From: Paenibacillus elgii NBRC 100335
GTDB lineage: Bacteria; Bacillota; Bacilli; Paenibacillales; NBRC-103111
Direction of reading: 5' to 3'
DNA length: 35,624 bases
Assembly: GCF_004000865.1 (NCBI RefSeq)
Contig: NZ_BIMB01000066.1
Location: forward strand, 1-35,624
Shown: one piece after another, positions 25,101 to 32,537 of the stretch
Position numbering within the stretch: the stretch's first letter is position 1
Layout of the letters: the number at the start of each line of letters is the position of its first letter
Translations under genes and position numbers: made by a program
The notes under the pieces: generated by a model
The model's database searches: none
What the model was told of the DNA's origin: nothing
Seen by the model: the letters and a program-made list of their open reading frames with translations, nothing else

Positions 25101-25923
25101 CACCGTCCGCCGAATCCCTGCCGAAGGACATATCCCCTTCAAATATGACATCGCCATGGGTTAACCCAAAAATTTGCACCGCTTGCTGCCCGGCGGCTCC
25201 CGTTCCTTTATAGCCTCTAAGATCGGGCCTCCAAGTTCCGACACGGTGCTGCGGGGTGCCGAGATTCCCTTTCATGCCGCTTACTTTCACGTTCTGAAAG
25301 AGCGCCGAGCCGTCCCAAACACGCAGCCCAAGATACCCCGAACTGTAGGTATCATCTTTTATATCGATGAGCGGTTGGTACCTGTCTCCCCAATAAACCT
25401 TGATGTTGTCCCCTTCCACTTTCACCTTCAAATGATAAATTTCGCCCGCCGCAAGAGCGACCTGCCGTTCCACCTTTAGCGTTCCCTTCCCGTTGGCATC
25501 CTTCAAACGGAGCAGACCGGCTTGAGGCACAAGCTGCAGCATATAAGACGACCAGCCTTCCTCGTTGGAGCGGAAGAGCAGTGTTGCATCGGCGTTTATG
25601 TCCGTCAGCATGATATCCGCCTCATAAATAAAATCATCCGCCACGGTATCCGAGATGGCCAGAACATTCTCTTGGGGTTCGGAGGCCAGCCGAATTCCTT
25701 GCTCTGTATCCTCCAGCCTCCCTTTCCCGGAGATTCTCCAGCCCGATAGATCACTATTCGATTTGATTGCGCTTTCAGAAATGAGAGCTTCCTCCTTTTC
25801 GGTTTGAAGTGCCGATAGCTCCCCGGCTGCCCGGCCCGTTGACGGAAAGACGGTCAACATCGGAACCGAAGTGAAAAGCAGCATACAGGATAATAGTATA
25901 GGCAAACCTTTCTCGAATTTCAT
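22120..25923 (-). CDS. Secreted multimodular GH32 fructanase (levanase/inulinase type)
   Basis: A 1267-residue exported enzyme that hydrolyses beta-fructans outside the cell. Signal peptide: residues 1 to about 33 (KGLPILLSCMLLFTSVPML, then GRAA). Three related LamG/CBM66-like modules, about 55-215, 225-380 and 965-1128, share phrases such as FVYEAEMMLAE and LLFRASRDGRSGYY. The GH32 five-bladed propeller (about 390-690) has the nucleophile in SDPNG (Asp403), the RDP motif (Arg530-Asp531) and the acid/base in ECPDLF (Glu582), then a beta-sandwich to about 870. A Big_2-type Ig domain follows at about 880-963, and a ricin-B-like lectin domain closes the protein (about 1135-1267). The usual WMNDPNG box reads GSASDPNG. 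The ATG at 25923 has GAGGAGG upstream. Last gene of the fructan operon. Confidence 0.92.
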   Translation of the reverse strand: MKFEKGLPILLSCMLLFTSVPMLTVFPSTGRAAGELSALQTEKEEALISESAIKSNSDLSGWRISGKGRLEDTEQGIRLASEPQENVLAISDTVADDFIYEADIMLTDINADATLLFRSNEEGWSSYMLQLVPQAGLLRLKDANGKGTLKVERQVALAAGEIYHLKVKVEGDNIKVYWGDRYQPLIDIKDDTYSSGYLGLRVWDGSALFQNVKVSGMKGNLGTPQHRVGTWRPDLRGYKGTGAAGQQAVQIFGLTHGDVIFEGDMSFGRDSADGAMLFRTDKTGLSGYAVSLRKDGNQVRAQLRKADGTVIKTSAQSYLTQPDSRHHLEIYAVGNRIRVFVDGYAEAAVDITDNSFKSGHVGFSALNGSVYFQNMYVTAAADYYTEQFRPAYHYSPARGSASDPNGLVYYEGEYHLFHQDGGTWAHAVSTDLVNWKRLPIALPWNDKGHVWSGSAVADLENASGLFTESGGKGLIAYYTSYNPDLPGGNQRIGLAYSTDQGRTWKYSKERPIVIENPGKQGDDPGGWDFRDPKVVRDEENGRWVMVVSGGDHIRFFTSTNLLDWTLTDNFGYGNYVRGGVWECPDLFPLTVEGTGEKKWVLMISTGANPKTQGSDAEYFVGELTTEGKFFNDNPAGRVLRTDYGKEFYASMSFSNLPDHRRIMVAWMTNWDYPFAFPTVGWKGEITLPREVTLRRTGEGIRLAQAPIEELKSLRSELYTVVHKEVNPNGANLLQGIASGAYEIEAEIEIPLGSGVREFGFHLREGNDQRTIVGYQVAEKQMFVDRSNSGASDFSNLFSTVHTAPLQPEGRRVKLHVFVDESSVEVFGNDGRVVFTDVIFPDPSSRGMSFYTDGGKVNVLSMKVYALKNVWNQTADGTTRMLADTSIREMNVGDSQILNVAVENGKRNGTQPIKWKTSDPNIVRIEQADHAKAVIRATGEGEAAITITTLNGKAAATVPVKVYDGKFLTNLTGWTSDPASLKWVATERGIRGSYPSDAHYMSQETAGNFVYEAEMMLAESGGAGSLLFRASRDGRSGYYFNLDPNMKAFRLFYKIDGGFADRQVLAKVPAFVQPGKTYSVKIEADGPYIQIFVDGTRIMDLKDGTFADGHFGLHVFGGQAYYQNVNASSMQAAKLQKARFTNIATNGFLYTSKSENGEPATLKVAGEGEAAQAWVLVPTGDEHGSYSIRTLEGKALDLDTGQNKIQLYSYLGFNNQRWLLHRNEDGTVSISSVHNGKVFEVSENGNGLSLSEPDPVLDRQKWRMEVVE

Positions 25924-26032
25924 CCATAGGCCTCCTCTATTCTTTCTAGGTAACAATAAGCTATGCCATCGCGTAAAGGGTCTATATTGAACCGCTGTCA
26001 CTGCGTTCCCTTCCTTGAATCATGGGAATAAA

Positions 26033-26064
26033 GGAGCTGCTCGCACAGCCAGCTCCCCTTTTTT
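26033..26064. terminator. Hairpin between the fructokinase and secreted GH32 genes
   Basis: GGAGCTG (26033-26039) and CAGCTCC (26050-26056) form a 7-bp stem. The plus strand has six T after it, whereas the minus strand (the direction of the genes) has only TTTATT. It could partly end transcription and lower expression of the secreted enzyme, or the large enzyme may have a separate promoter in the 110 bases before its start; I see no clear one. Confidence 0.5.
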
Positions 26065-26099
26065 ACAAATCGGCCGAACATTATAGCTGCAGCGTCAAG

Positions 26100-26993
26100 T
26101 TAAAGTGAAGGAACCTGAGACTGCAGGGCGGCAAGACCAAGCGCGAATGCCCCGCATAAACCGGCCTGCTGTCCAAGTCCCGGCGGTACGATGTATTCGT
26201 CCATGCGCTCCACAATTTCGCTGGCGCTCACATAACCGTTCAAATTCGCTTTCACCGCTTCCCTGATGAGCGGGAACAGCTGGGACTGCTGCATGACGCC
26301 CCCTCCGAGAATGACCTTTTCCGGCGAATTCAAAAGAACGGCCCCGGTAATCGATTGCGCAATATAGTAGGCTTCCATCCCCCAAGCCGGATGGTTCGAC
26401 GGGAGCTCATGCCCTTTCACGTTCCAACGGGCCTCGATCGCCGGCCCGGACGCCATGCCTTCAAGGCAGTCGCCGTGATAAGGGCATAAGCCTGCAAAAT
26501 CATCCCCCGGATGCCGCCTCGTTAGCATATGCCCGCCTTCCGGATGGACCAGCCCCTGGACAAGCCTGCCTTCCAAAAAGACGCCAATGCCGATTCCTGT
26601 CCCAACCGTGTAATAGAGGCAGCTTTTTAATCCCTTGGCCGCCCCCCAGGTCGCCTCGCCAAAGGCGGCCGCGTTCACATCGGTGTTCCATCCGCAGGGA
26701 ACATCGAATTCGCGCCGCAGAGTCCCCAGAAAGTCGACATTCCCCCAGCCCGGCTTTGGCGTTGTGGTGACATATCCGTAGGTCGGACTCCCGAGGCGAA
26801 GGTCGATCGGACCGAAAGATCCGATCCCTATCGCATCCACGGATTTTTCTTTGAAATAAGCAATCGCCTTACCGAGCGTAGTCTCGGGATCCTCCGTCGG
26901 AAAGCTGATGCTATCGACGACTTCGCCGCGTTCGTTTCCGACCCCGCATACAAACTTGGTTCCGCCCGCTTCGATTCCTCCAATGCGCAGCAT
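26100..26993 (-). CDS. ROK-family fructokinase
   Basis: A 297-residue sugar kinase that probably phosphorylates fructose to fructose-6-phosphate with ATP. The N-terminal GGIEAGGTKFVCGVG is the ROK phosphate-binding loop. NTDVNAAAFGEATWG carries the catalytic Asp105. The zinc site is complete in GGHMLTRRHPGDDFAGLCPYHGDCLEG (His155, Cys170, His173, Cys176), and the C-terminal family segment VILGGGVMQQ is present. The overall pattern is that of the bacterial ROK fructokinases (YdhR/GmuE/ScrK-like). The ATG at 26993 has AAGGGGG nine bases upstream and lies 22 nt after the GH32 gene; the longer reading overlaps that gene. It acts on fructose released by the intracellular GH32 enzyme. Confidence 0.9.
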   Translation of the reverse strand: MLRIGGIEAGGTKFVCGVGNERGEVVDSISFPTEDPETTLGKAIAYFKEKSVDAIGIGSFGPIDLRLGSPTYGYVTTTPKPGWGNVDFLGTLRREFDVPCGWNTDVNAAAFGEATWGAAKGLKSCLYYTVGTGIGIGVFLEGRLVQGLVHPEGGHMLTRRHPGDDFAGLCPYHGDCLEGMASGPAIEARWNVKGHELPSNHPAWGMEAYYIAQSITGAVLLNSPEKVILGGGVMQQSQLFPLIREAVKANLNGYVSASEIVERMDEYIVPPGLGQQAGLCGAFALGLAALQSQVPSL

Positions 26994-27015
26994 ATCGGGC
27001 TGCCCCCTTCCGTAC

Positions 27016-28494
27016 TTAGTTCGAGCCCTTGGCGGACGGCGCCATTTCATAAACTGAAAATGAAGCCAGCAGAAGCCTATCATCATCAGCCGTTAGCGAA
27101 ATTCCTAAAGCATCGCCTTGGGGATAAATCAGGTCGGTAATGACCGCCTGGCCGCCATTGGCAAATACTTCGACGGAGGAACGGTCCACATAAATTTGAA
27201 GATCGATCGTCGCTTCCGGAGATTGCAGCTTTGCCGCATGAACGCCTCGGAACTGCTCATGGAACTCATGCAATCCGGACTTCGTCCGGTCTACATACAC
27301 TTCTCCACGCGCTGCATCCACCCCGACTATAGTCTCTCCCTGATCGCCCTTTCTCACCTTGAATGCATAAGATGAGCCGGACGACGCGACCACTTTCAAC
27401 TCATAGCTCTCCAACCGCAAGGAAGCGAGTGCTTCTTCCGCTTCTGTCCAGGACACATTCGTCAGCTCCAGCGCCTGAACGCGGGCATACTCGAGCTCAC
27501 GCACCGGCTTCTGTACCAAGGTTGCGCAGCCATCCGCTCCGGATCGAAGCTGCAGCTCTCTTGGTACCGTCATCGCACCACGGAATCCCTCCGTCGGAGT
27601 AAGATTGGCGTATTTCCAGTTACTCATCCAGCCGATATAGAGGCGTCTTCCATCCTCCGCAGGAACGTCGGACCAGGTTACACCCGCATAGTTATCGCGG
27701 CCATAATCCAGCCAACGCACCGTATGGGACGATTCATCCGGCGTGAACGCGATTCCGTCAAAGCTGCCGGTAAAATACTGGATCCGCGAGCCTTCCTTAT
27801 AGGCGGGATCATCGCCGATGCTGACCAGCATCACCCATTTTTGCTTAGACGAATCTCCGTCAAGATTCAGCGCGAATAAATCCGGACACTCCCACACTCC
27901 GCCATGGAAGCCGATGCCGGCGCCAAACTCGCTTCCAAATGTCCACGATTTCAAATCGGGGGAATGGTAGATACATACCGATTGCCCGCATGCGATGACC
28001 ATGACCCAGCGATTCGTGTCCTCATGCCAAAATACTTTCGGATCGCGGAAGTCGATATAAGACTCATGCTTCAATACCGGATTGCTTTCAAACTTTGTCC
28101 AGGTTCTCCCGTTGTCCTTGCTGTACGCGAGGCTCTGCGTTTGGAGGTAGAGGTCACCCTCCTGCGGAAGATGATGCGTAAAAATAGCGACAAGTCCGGG
28201 CTCATCCCCGAAAAAACCCGTTGTATTGCGCCAATCGACCACAGCGCTCCCCGAGTAAATCATACCGTTCTCATCCGGCGCCAGCGCGATATCAAGCTCC
28301 TCCCAGACGACCAAGTCTTTGCTGACGGCGTGGCCCCAGTGCATCGGACCCCAAGTCATCCCGTTGGGATGATGCTGAAAGAACAGATGGTATTCGCCGT
28401 TAAAATAGACCATCCCGTTCGGATCGTTCATCCACTTCTCGTTAGGCGAGAAATGATACATACCTCTATAGTTGTGCTTGACCGTGGTAGACAT
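27016..28494 (-). CDS. Intracellular GH32 beta-fructosidase
   Basis: A 492-residue GH32 enzyme without a signal peptide. The catalytic triad is intact: WMNDPNG (Asp24), FRDPKVF (Asp151) and WECPDLF (Glu202). After the propeller the C-terminal beta-sandwich ends in DLQIYVDRSSVEVFANGGQAVITDLIYP. It should release fructose from short fructo-oligosaccharides or sucrose-type substrates brought in by the adjacent ABC importer. Because import is by an ABC system rather than a PTS, the substrate is likely unphosphorylated, so a name such as sucrose-6-phosphate hydrolase would be misleading. The ATG at 28494 has AAAGGAG upstream. Confidence 0.94.
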   Translation of the reverse strand: MSTTVKHNYRGMYHFSPNEKWMNDPNGMVYFNGEYHLFFQHHPNGMTWGPMHWGHAVSKDLVVWEELDIALAPDENGMIYSGSAVVDWRNTTGFFGDEPGLVAIFTHHLPQEGDLYLQTQSLAYSKDNGRTWTKFESNPVLKHESYIDFRDPKVFWHEDTNRWVMVIACGQSVCIYHSPDLKSWTFGSEFGAGIGFHGGVWECPDLFALNLDGDSSKQKWVMLVSIGDDPAYKEGSRIQYFTGSFDGIAFTPDESSHTVRWLDYGRDNYAGVTWSDVPAEDGRRLYIGWMSNWKYANLTPTEGFRGAMTVPRELQLRSGADGCATLVQKPVRELEYARVQALELTNVSWTEAEEALASLRLESYELKVVASSGSSYAFKVRKGDQGETIVGVDAARGEVYVDRTKSGLHEFHEQFRGVHAAKLQSPEATIDLQIYVDRSSVEVFANGGQAVITDLIYPQGDALGISLTADDDRLLLASFSVYEMAPSAKGSN

Positions 28495-28575
28495 GGTGCA
28501 GCTCTCCTTTTCTCTCCGAAATCAGATCCGTCCGACTGTCGTGCCGGAATTTGTCTCTATATATCTCAATTAGTA

Positions 28576-28624
28576 GGAGGCTGCGCACTTCAACGCCTTC
28601 ATCGCCGCCAGGTGCACAACCTCC
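28576..28624 (-). repeat. Intercistronic hairpin after the solute-binding protein gene
   Basis: GGAGGTTGTGCAC and GTGCGCAGCCTCC (minus strand) form a 13-bp stem with two wobble pairs and a 23-nt loop, 13 nt after the binding-protein stop. There is no U-tract, so it is more likely an mRNA-stabilising or processing hairpin that keeps the binding-protein message abundant than a terminator. Confidence 0.6.
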
Positions 28625-28637
28625 GCTTGGACATCCC

Positions 28638-30251
28638 TTACTGCTTTGCGGCCCGATCGTAACCGGATTGTTTAATTTTAAGCCACTCCTTCAGCCCCAG
28701 CCGATCAAGCTCTTTCAAATAGGCATCCCACTGCTCGTCAATCTTGCCGTTTTGGTACCATTCTGTGCGCATTCTAAGCACGTAGGCGAAGAGGTCTGTT
28801 TCGATGGTCGTCAGGCGATCCAGCTCATCGATCGAATGAAAGACGCTCGGCATCACATTCTCCGCTTTCATGTGAGGAACCATAATTTTTTTGACGATCT
28901 GCATTCTTTCTTTGGCGTCGTCCGGCAAGGTTGTATGTTTGCCGTAATAGCCGTCCAGGATCGCGAGCGGACCGCCGACGCTTGTTTTCTCGCGCAGCTC
29001 TACCGGCGCCGTACCGTTCAGCGGCAAGTGCTTCAGCATCTTGTTCGAAGCGTCAAACTCGAAAATATTTTGCTGCTTGTCATCGCCATAGGTGCCCCAG
29101 TTATTTTGGACGGATTGAATCGGGTCATACATTTGATCGACCCATTTCGCCGTCGTCTCCAGGTTTTTGTTGGCGCTCGTAATGACCATTCTACCGCGGT
29201 GGAAGCCCAGGGCGTTTGTCCGGGTGACATTGGTTTCGCCGCTTGGCCCGGCTACAGGAGGCATGACGTCATAGCTGTCATTGGCACCGGAGATATTGCT
29301 CTTATCCCAGGAGAAATAAAGGCCGTATTTGTGATCCTTCCCTTTAGCCAGGTAGGTGCTCCAGTCCTGCGTATACGCTTCAATATCGATAAGCCCTTCC
29401 TTATACAGCTCGTTAATGAACTTTACCGCATTCTTGTACCCTTCTTCAGCAGGGGTGAAGACGACTTTGCCCTCGTTCGTCACTACCGCGTGGTCCGGGT
29501 TCTCCCCAAGCCCGAATGCCGCGAACAGGAAGACGAGATCTTCGGCGCCCGGTTTGTTAATAAAGGACAGCGGAATTTCATCCGCCTTTCCATTGCCGTT
29601 CGGATCCTGCGTTTTAAAGGCGATCAGCACCTTTTTCAGCTCTTCCGTCGTTTTCGGCATTTGGAGTCCCAGCTTTTTTAGCCACGTCACATTGATCCAG
29701 GGAACCGCGTCGACAGCCTGAATGCGCTCCTTTCCTTCGCCGAGCTCTTCGATCCACGGGAATGCATAAATCTTACCGTCCGGAGCCGTCATCATCGCTT
29801 TGTATTCAGGCGCTTCCTCCAGCACTTTCTTTAAGTTCGGCATATGCTTCTCAATCAGATCGTTCAGCGGGATGATGGCCCCGTCCTTCGCCAGCTTCAA
29901 CAGCTCATAATCACCGTACCCCGCGTCAAAGATTGCATCGGGCAGGTCGCCGCTCGCCATTGCGAGATTTCGTTTTTCTACAAACACATCCCGGGTGAAG
30001 TTCTTCCAGTTGATGTGAACATTCGTTTTTTCCTCAAGACGCTTAAAGATTAGCTTTTCGTTCGGATCGGCCGGGGCAAGCGGAGAGCTTTGCGTCATCA
30101 CATTCAGCGTGACTTTCCCGCTTGGGTCCTGCTGGGGACTGGCGGAACCGCCGCTCCCGTCATTACTGCAGGCGGAAAGCAGGAGCGCGGAAGCAAGTAC
30201 GGATGCGGATGCGGCCTTGAAGGCAGATTTCGGTTGTTTAAACTTTTTCAT
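28638..30251 (-). CDS. Solute-binding lipoprotein of the fructo-oligosaccharide ABC importer
   Basis: A 537-residue extracellular binding protein of the large LipO-type group common in Paenibacillus. The signal peptide ends in LLLSAC with the lipidated Cys28. Typical features are VTLNVMTQSSPLAPADPNEKLIFKRLEEKTNVHINW at the mature start, LAMASGDLPDAIFDAGYGDYELLKLAKDGAIIPLNDLIEKHMPNL, and DPNGNGKADEIPLSF. The ATG at 30251 has GGGAGG eight bases upstream. It lies downstream of the two permease genes and upstream of the GH32 gene, so fructo-oligosaccharides are the likely ligand. The ligand is inferred from context. Confidence 0.92.
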   Translation of the reverse strand: MKKFKQPKSAFKAASASVLASALLLSACSNDGSGGSASPQQDPSGKVTLNVMTQSSPLAPADPNEKLIFKRLEEKTNVHINWKNFTRDVFVEKRNLAMASGDLPDAIFDAGYGDYELLKLAKDGAIIPLNDLIEKHMPNLKKVLEEAPEYKAMMTAPDGKIYAFPWIEELGEGKERIQAVDAVPWINVTWLKKLGLQMPKTTEELKKVLIAFKTQDPNGNGKADEIPLSFINKPGAEDLVFLFAAFGLGENPDHAVVTNEGKVVFTPAEEGYKNAVKFINELYKEGLIDIEAYTQDWSTYLAKGKDHKYGLYFSWDKSNISGANDSYDVMPPVAGPSGETNVTRTNALGFHRGRMVITSANKNLETTAKWVDQMYDPIQSVQNNWGTYGDDKQQNIFEFDASNKMLKHLPLNGTAPVELREKTSVGGPLAILDGYYGKHTTLPDDAKERMQIVKKIMVPHMKAENVMPSVFHSIDELDRLTTIETDLFAYVLRMRTEWYQNGKIDEQWDAYLKELDRLGLKEWLKIKQSGYDRAAKQ

Positions 30252-30296
30252 CCTAATGACCTCCCATTTTAAATCGCATCTATGTAATGCGGCCCT

Positions 30297-31178
30297 CTAT
30301 TTGAGGGAACCTACCAAGACACCTTTTTCAAAATACTTTTGGAAAAACGGATACATCACGATAAGCGGCAGACTTGAGATGACGATTGCCGCATATTTAA
30401 TAATCTCGGACAATCGCTTCATCTCCGCCATGGCAAGCTGATCGCCAATCATCCCCGGATCAACCTGATTCTGGATCAGAATAGAGCGGAGCACGAGCTG
30501 CAGCGGATGCAGCTTCGCATTATCGAGATAGATCATGGCGTCGAAATACGAATTCCATTGGCCGACAAAAGCGTAAAGCGCCAGAACGAAAATAATCGGT
30601 TTGGAGAGCGGCAGAACAATGCGGGCAAAAATTTTTATTTCGGAGGCGCCATCCACATTTGCCGCTTCTTTCAGCTCGTGGGGCACGCCTTTGAAGAAGG
30701 TTCGGGACAAAATAATGTTCCAAACGTTCACCGCGCCGGGAAGGAGTACCGCCCAAATGGTATCGATCATCCCTAATTTTTTGACAAGCAGATAGGTAGG
30801 CACCAGTCCTCCGCCAAAGAACAGCGTGATGAGAAAAAGCGTCATAAAAAATCTGCGCCCTTTTAAGCGGTCATCCGCCAAAGCATATCCCGCAAAGATG
30901 GACACTAGGACGGTTATAGCGGCAAAAGCGGCCGAGTACGCCACTGCGTTTCCAAAGCCTCGAACCATCGCCGGGTTAGTCAAAATCTTCTCGTACCCGT
31001 CCAAGGTCCAATCCGAGACATTAAAGGATAGCCCCCGGCTAAGCAGAACGGAAGGGTCCATAAAGGAGGCCACGACGATGTACAGCAGCGGCACAACCAC
31101 AACCAGGACGGCCAACGTCAGGCAAACGCCGATCAGGACCAGCAAATAGCGATCCAGTCTGGAATGTTTGATGGGCAT
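30297..31178 (-). CDS. ABC sugar transporter permease (LplC/MalG-type)
   Basis: A 293-residue permease with six predicted membrane helices. The ATPase-docking EAA motif is EAANVDGASEIKIFARIVLPLSKP. The ATG at 31178 has AAAGGAG seven bases upstream; the extra in-frame residues to 31217 overlap the preceding gene and are rejected. It starts 16 nt after the other permease gene. Part of the importer of the fructan locus. Confidence 0.93.
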   Translation of the reverse strand: MPIKHSRLDRYLLVLIGVCLTLAVLVVVVPLLYIVVASFMDPSVLLSRGLSFNVSDWTLDGYEKILTNPAMVRGFGNAVAYSAAFAAITVLVSIFAGYALADDRLKGRRFFMTLFLITLFFGGGLVPTYLLVKKLGMIDTIWAVLLPGAVNVWNIILSRTFFKGVPHELKEAANVDGASEIKIFARIVLPLSKPIIFVLALYAFVGQWNSYFDAMIYLDNAKLHPLQLVLRSILIQNQVDPGMIGDQLAMAEMKRLSEIIKYAAIVISSLPLIVMYPFFQKYFEKGVLVGSLK

Positions 31179-31194
31179 GATGGTGCTCCTTTCT

Positions 31195-32100
31195 TCAGTA
31201 AAGTCCTTCGCCCTCATTCAGCTTCTTGACGACAATGTTTACGGTAACGAGCAGGACGACATTGATCACCGAATTGAACAGCCCTACGGCGGCGGAATAC
31301 GAATAGTCCCCTGCCTGTAATCCGATTTTGTAGACATAGGTCGGAATAATCTCCGAGGTTGGCAGATTCATAGCCGTTTGCATTAAGTAAGCCTTTTCAA
31401 ATCCGATTGACATAATCCCGCCGGCAGCCAAAATAAAGACGATAGCCATAATCGGACGGACGGTTGGAAGGTCGATATGTCGAATTCGCTGGATCAGATT
31501 TGCTCCGTCAAGGCTGGCCGCATTATGCAGCTCGGGGTCAACGTTCGCCAGCGCGGCCACATAGATAATGGATGCCCAGCCGGCCCCGGTCCAAATATCG
31601 GACAGAATATAGATCCACCTAAAGTACTCGGGACGGGACATAAACATGACCGGTTCGCCCGTCATCCAGACAAGCAGTTGGTTAATCGGTCCTGTCGGCG
31701 ATAGGAAAATAAACAGCATCCCGACGATGACAACGACGGAGATGAAGTTGGGCGCGTACAAAAATAATTGAATATTCTTCTTTACGCCTGCTCTGCGCAC
31801 CTGATTTAACATGAGCGCCAGCAAAATCGGTACGGGAAAGCCGAGAAGAAGACCGTACACACTTAGCTTGAGTGTGTTTATGAGAATCACTTCAAAATTC
31901 GGTGCGGACAGAACCTTTTCGAAATGCTTCAATCCGACCCATTCGCTTCCCATAATCCCTTTGATCGGGCTGAAATTCTTGAACGCAATAACGGCTCCGT
32001 ACATAGGACCGTACTTGAAGATCAGGGTTAATATAAGAGCCGGCGCAAGCAGTATGTAATGAAAATAATGCTTTTTCAAATAGCCGAGTGCATGGTGCAT
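31195..32100 (-). CDS. ABC sugar transporter permease (LplB-type)
   Basis: A 301-residue permease beginning YHYILLAPALILTLIFKYGPMYGAVIAFKNFSP, the LplB signature. The EAA-like motif is NAASLDGANLIQRIRHIDLPTVRP, in which the first residue is Asn instead of Glu, as in other members of this subgroup. The ATG at 32100 has GGAGGG six bases upstream. First gene of the fructan operon, transcribed from the divergent region shared with lacI. No ATPase gene is present in the operon; a shared MsmX-like ATPase is expected elsewhere. Confidence 0.93.
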   Translation of the reverse strand: MHHALGYLKKHYFHYILLAPALILTLIFKYGPMYGAVIAFKNFSPIKGIMGSEWVGLKHFEKVLSAPNFEVILINTLKLSVYGLLLGFPVPILLALMLNQVRRAGVKKNIQLFLYAPNFISVVVIVGMLFIFLSPTGPINQLLVWMTGEPVMFMSRPEYFRWIYILSDIWTGAGWASIIYVAALANVDPELHNAASLDGANLIQRIRHIDLPTVRPIMAIVFILAAGGIMSIGFEKAYLMQTAMNLPTSEIIPTYVYKIGLQAGDYSYSAAVGLFNSVINVVLLVTVNIVVKKLNEGEGLY

Positions 32101-32126
32101 TTCTTACCCTCCGTCCCTCCTTGAAG

Positions 32127-32140
32127 TTTACATTTGCCAA
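32127..32140. promoter_or_regulatory. Operator-like TTTACA element in the fructan operon leader
   Basis: TTTACATTTGCCAA repeats the first 11 bases of the element at 32291. It lies between the promoter and the ribosome binding site of the first permease gene, a good roadblock position for a LacI-type repressor. Confidence 0.4.
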
Positions 32141-32195
32141 CCGAAAAGGCTTTCATCAACATCGTTCCATGCCCTCCGCTTCCCTATCCATTTAC

Positions 32196-32225
32196 AATTT
32201 AGCACTTCATTTCGTCAGAAGTCAA
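32196..32225 (-). promoter_or_regulatory. Promoter of the fructan operon
   Basis: On the minus strand TTGACT (32225-32220) and TAAATT (32201-32196) are separated by 18 bases. The leader from here to the first permease gene is about 90 nt. TTTACA-type repeats flank this promoter on both sides. Confidence 0.6.
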
Positions 32226-32227
32226 TA

Positions 32228-32269
32228 CAAAATGTAAATTAACATTAGTCAATTTGATTACAAATTTGT
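32228..32269. promoter_or_regulatory. Two further TTTACA-type/palindromic elements
   Basis: AAAATGTAAA (32229-32238) is the inverted TTTACA element. ACAAATTTGT (32260-32269) is a perfect 10-bp palindrome related to the ACAAAT half-site of the neighbouring elements. Both lie just upstream of the fructan operon promoter. Confidence 0.35.
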
Positions 32270-32290
32270 GTGAATTTAATACGTTTTAAC

Positions 32291-32307
32291 TTTACATTTG
32301 CACAAAT
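32291..32307. promoter_or_regulatory. Candidate LacI-family operator
   Basis: TTTACATTTGCACAAAT contains the palindrome ATTTG-CA-CAAAT (32296-32307). It matches 15 of 17 bases with the inverted element at 32449-32465, so the two form a pair spanning the divergent region. Confidence 0.5.
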
Positions 32308-32448
32308 CCAAGCCTTGAAGATCGTTTAAAAGCTATTATTTTATGGGAATGCCGATTCAAAAGAGACGTTCTTGCCTATTCACCTACTACTATAATCAGT
32401 TAAAAATGCATATTAATAAAAATAATGGAAATTTTTAAACGCAAATTT

Positions 32449-32465
32449 ATTTGTGCATTTGTAAA
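32449..32465. promoter_or_regulatory. Candidate LacI-family operator, inverted copy
   Basis: ATTTGTGCATTTGTAAA is the inverted copy of the element at 32291-32307 and lies 7 bases upstream of the -35 box of the putative lacI promoter. It could serve in autoregulation. Confidence 0.5.
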
Positions 32466-32471
32466 CTCATG

Positions 32472-32500
32472 TTGCTATTTTTCACAAACTAATATAAATT
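32472..32500 (+). promoter_or_regulatory. Possible promoter of the LacI regulator gene
   Basis: TTGCTA (32472-32477) and TAAATT (32495-32500) with a 17-base spacer. The -10 box is identical to that of the divergent operon promoter. A pattern match only. Confidence 0.4.
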
Positions 32501-32537
32501 GGAAGGAGATCTGTAGAGAGAAACTTGAGGTGAAATA

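Noticed and set aside
28551..29681. Long plus-strand open frame (376 codons) opposite the solute-binding protein gene
   Set aside because: It is antisense to a well-supported lipoprotein gene, has no ribosome binding site and no recognisable domain; it is a by-product of codon usage.
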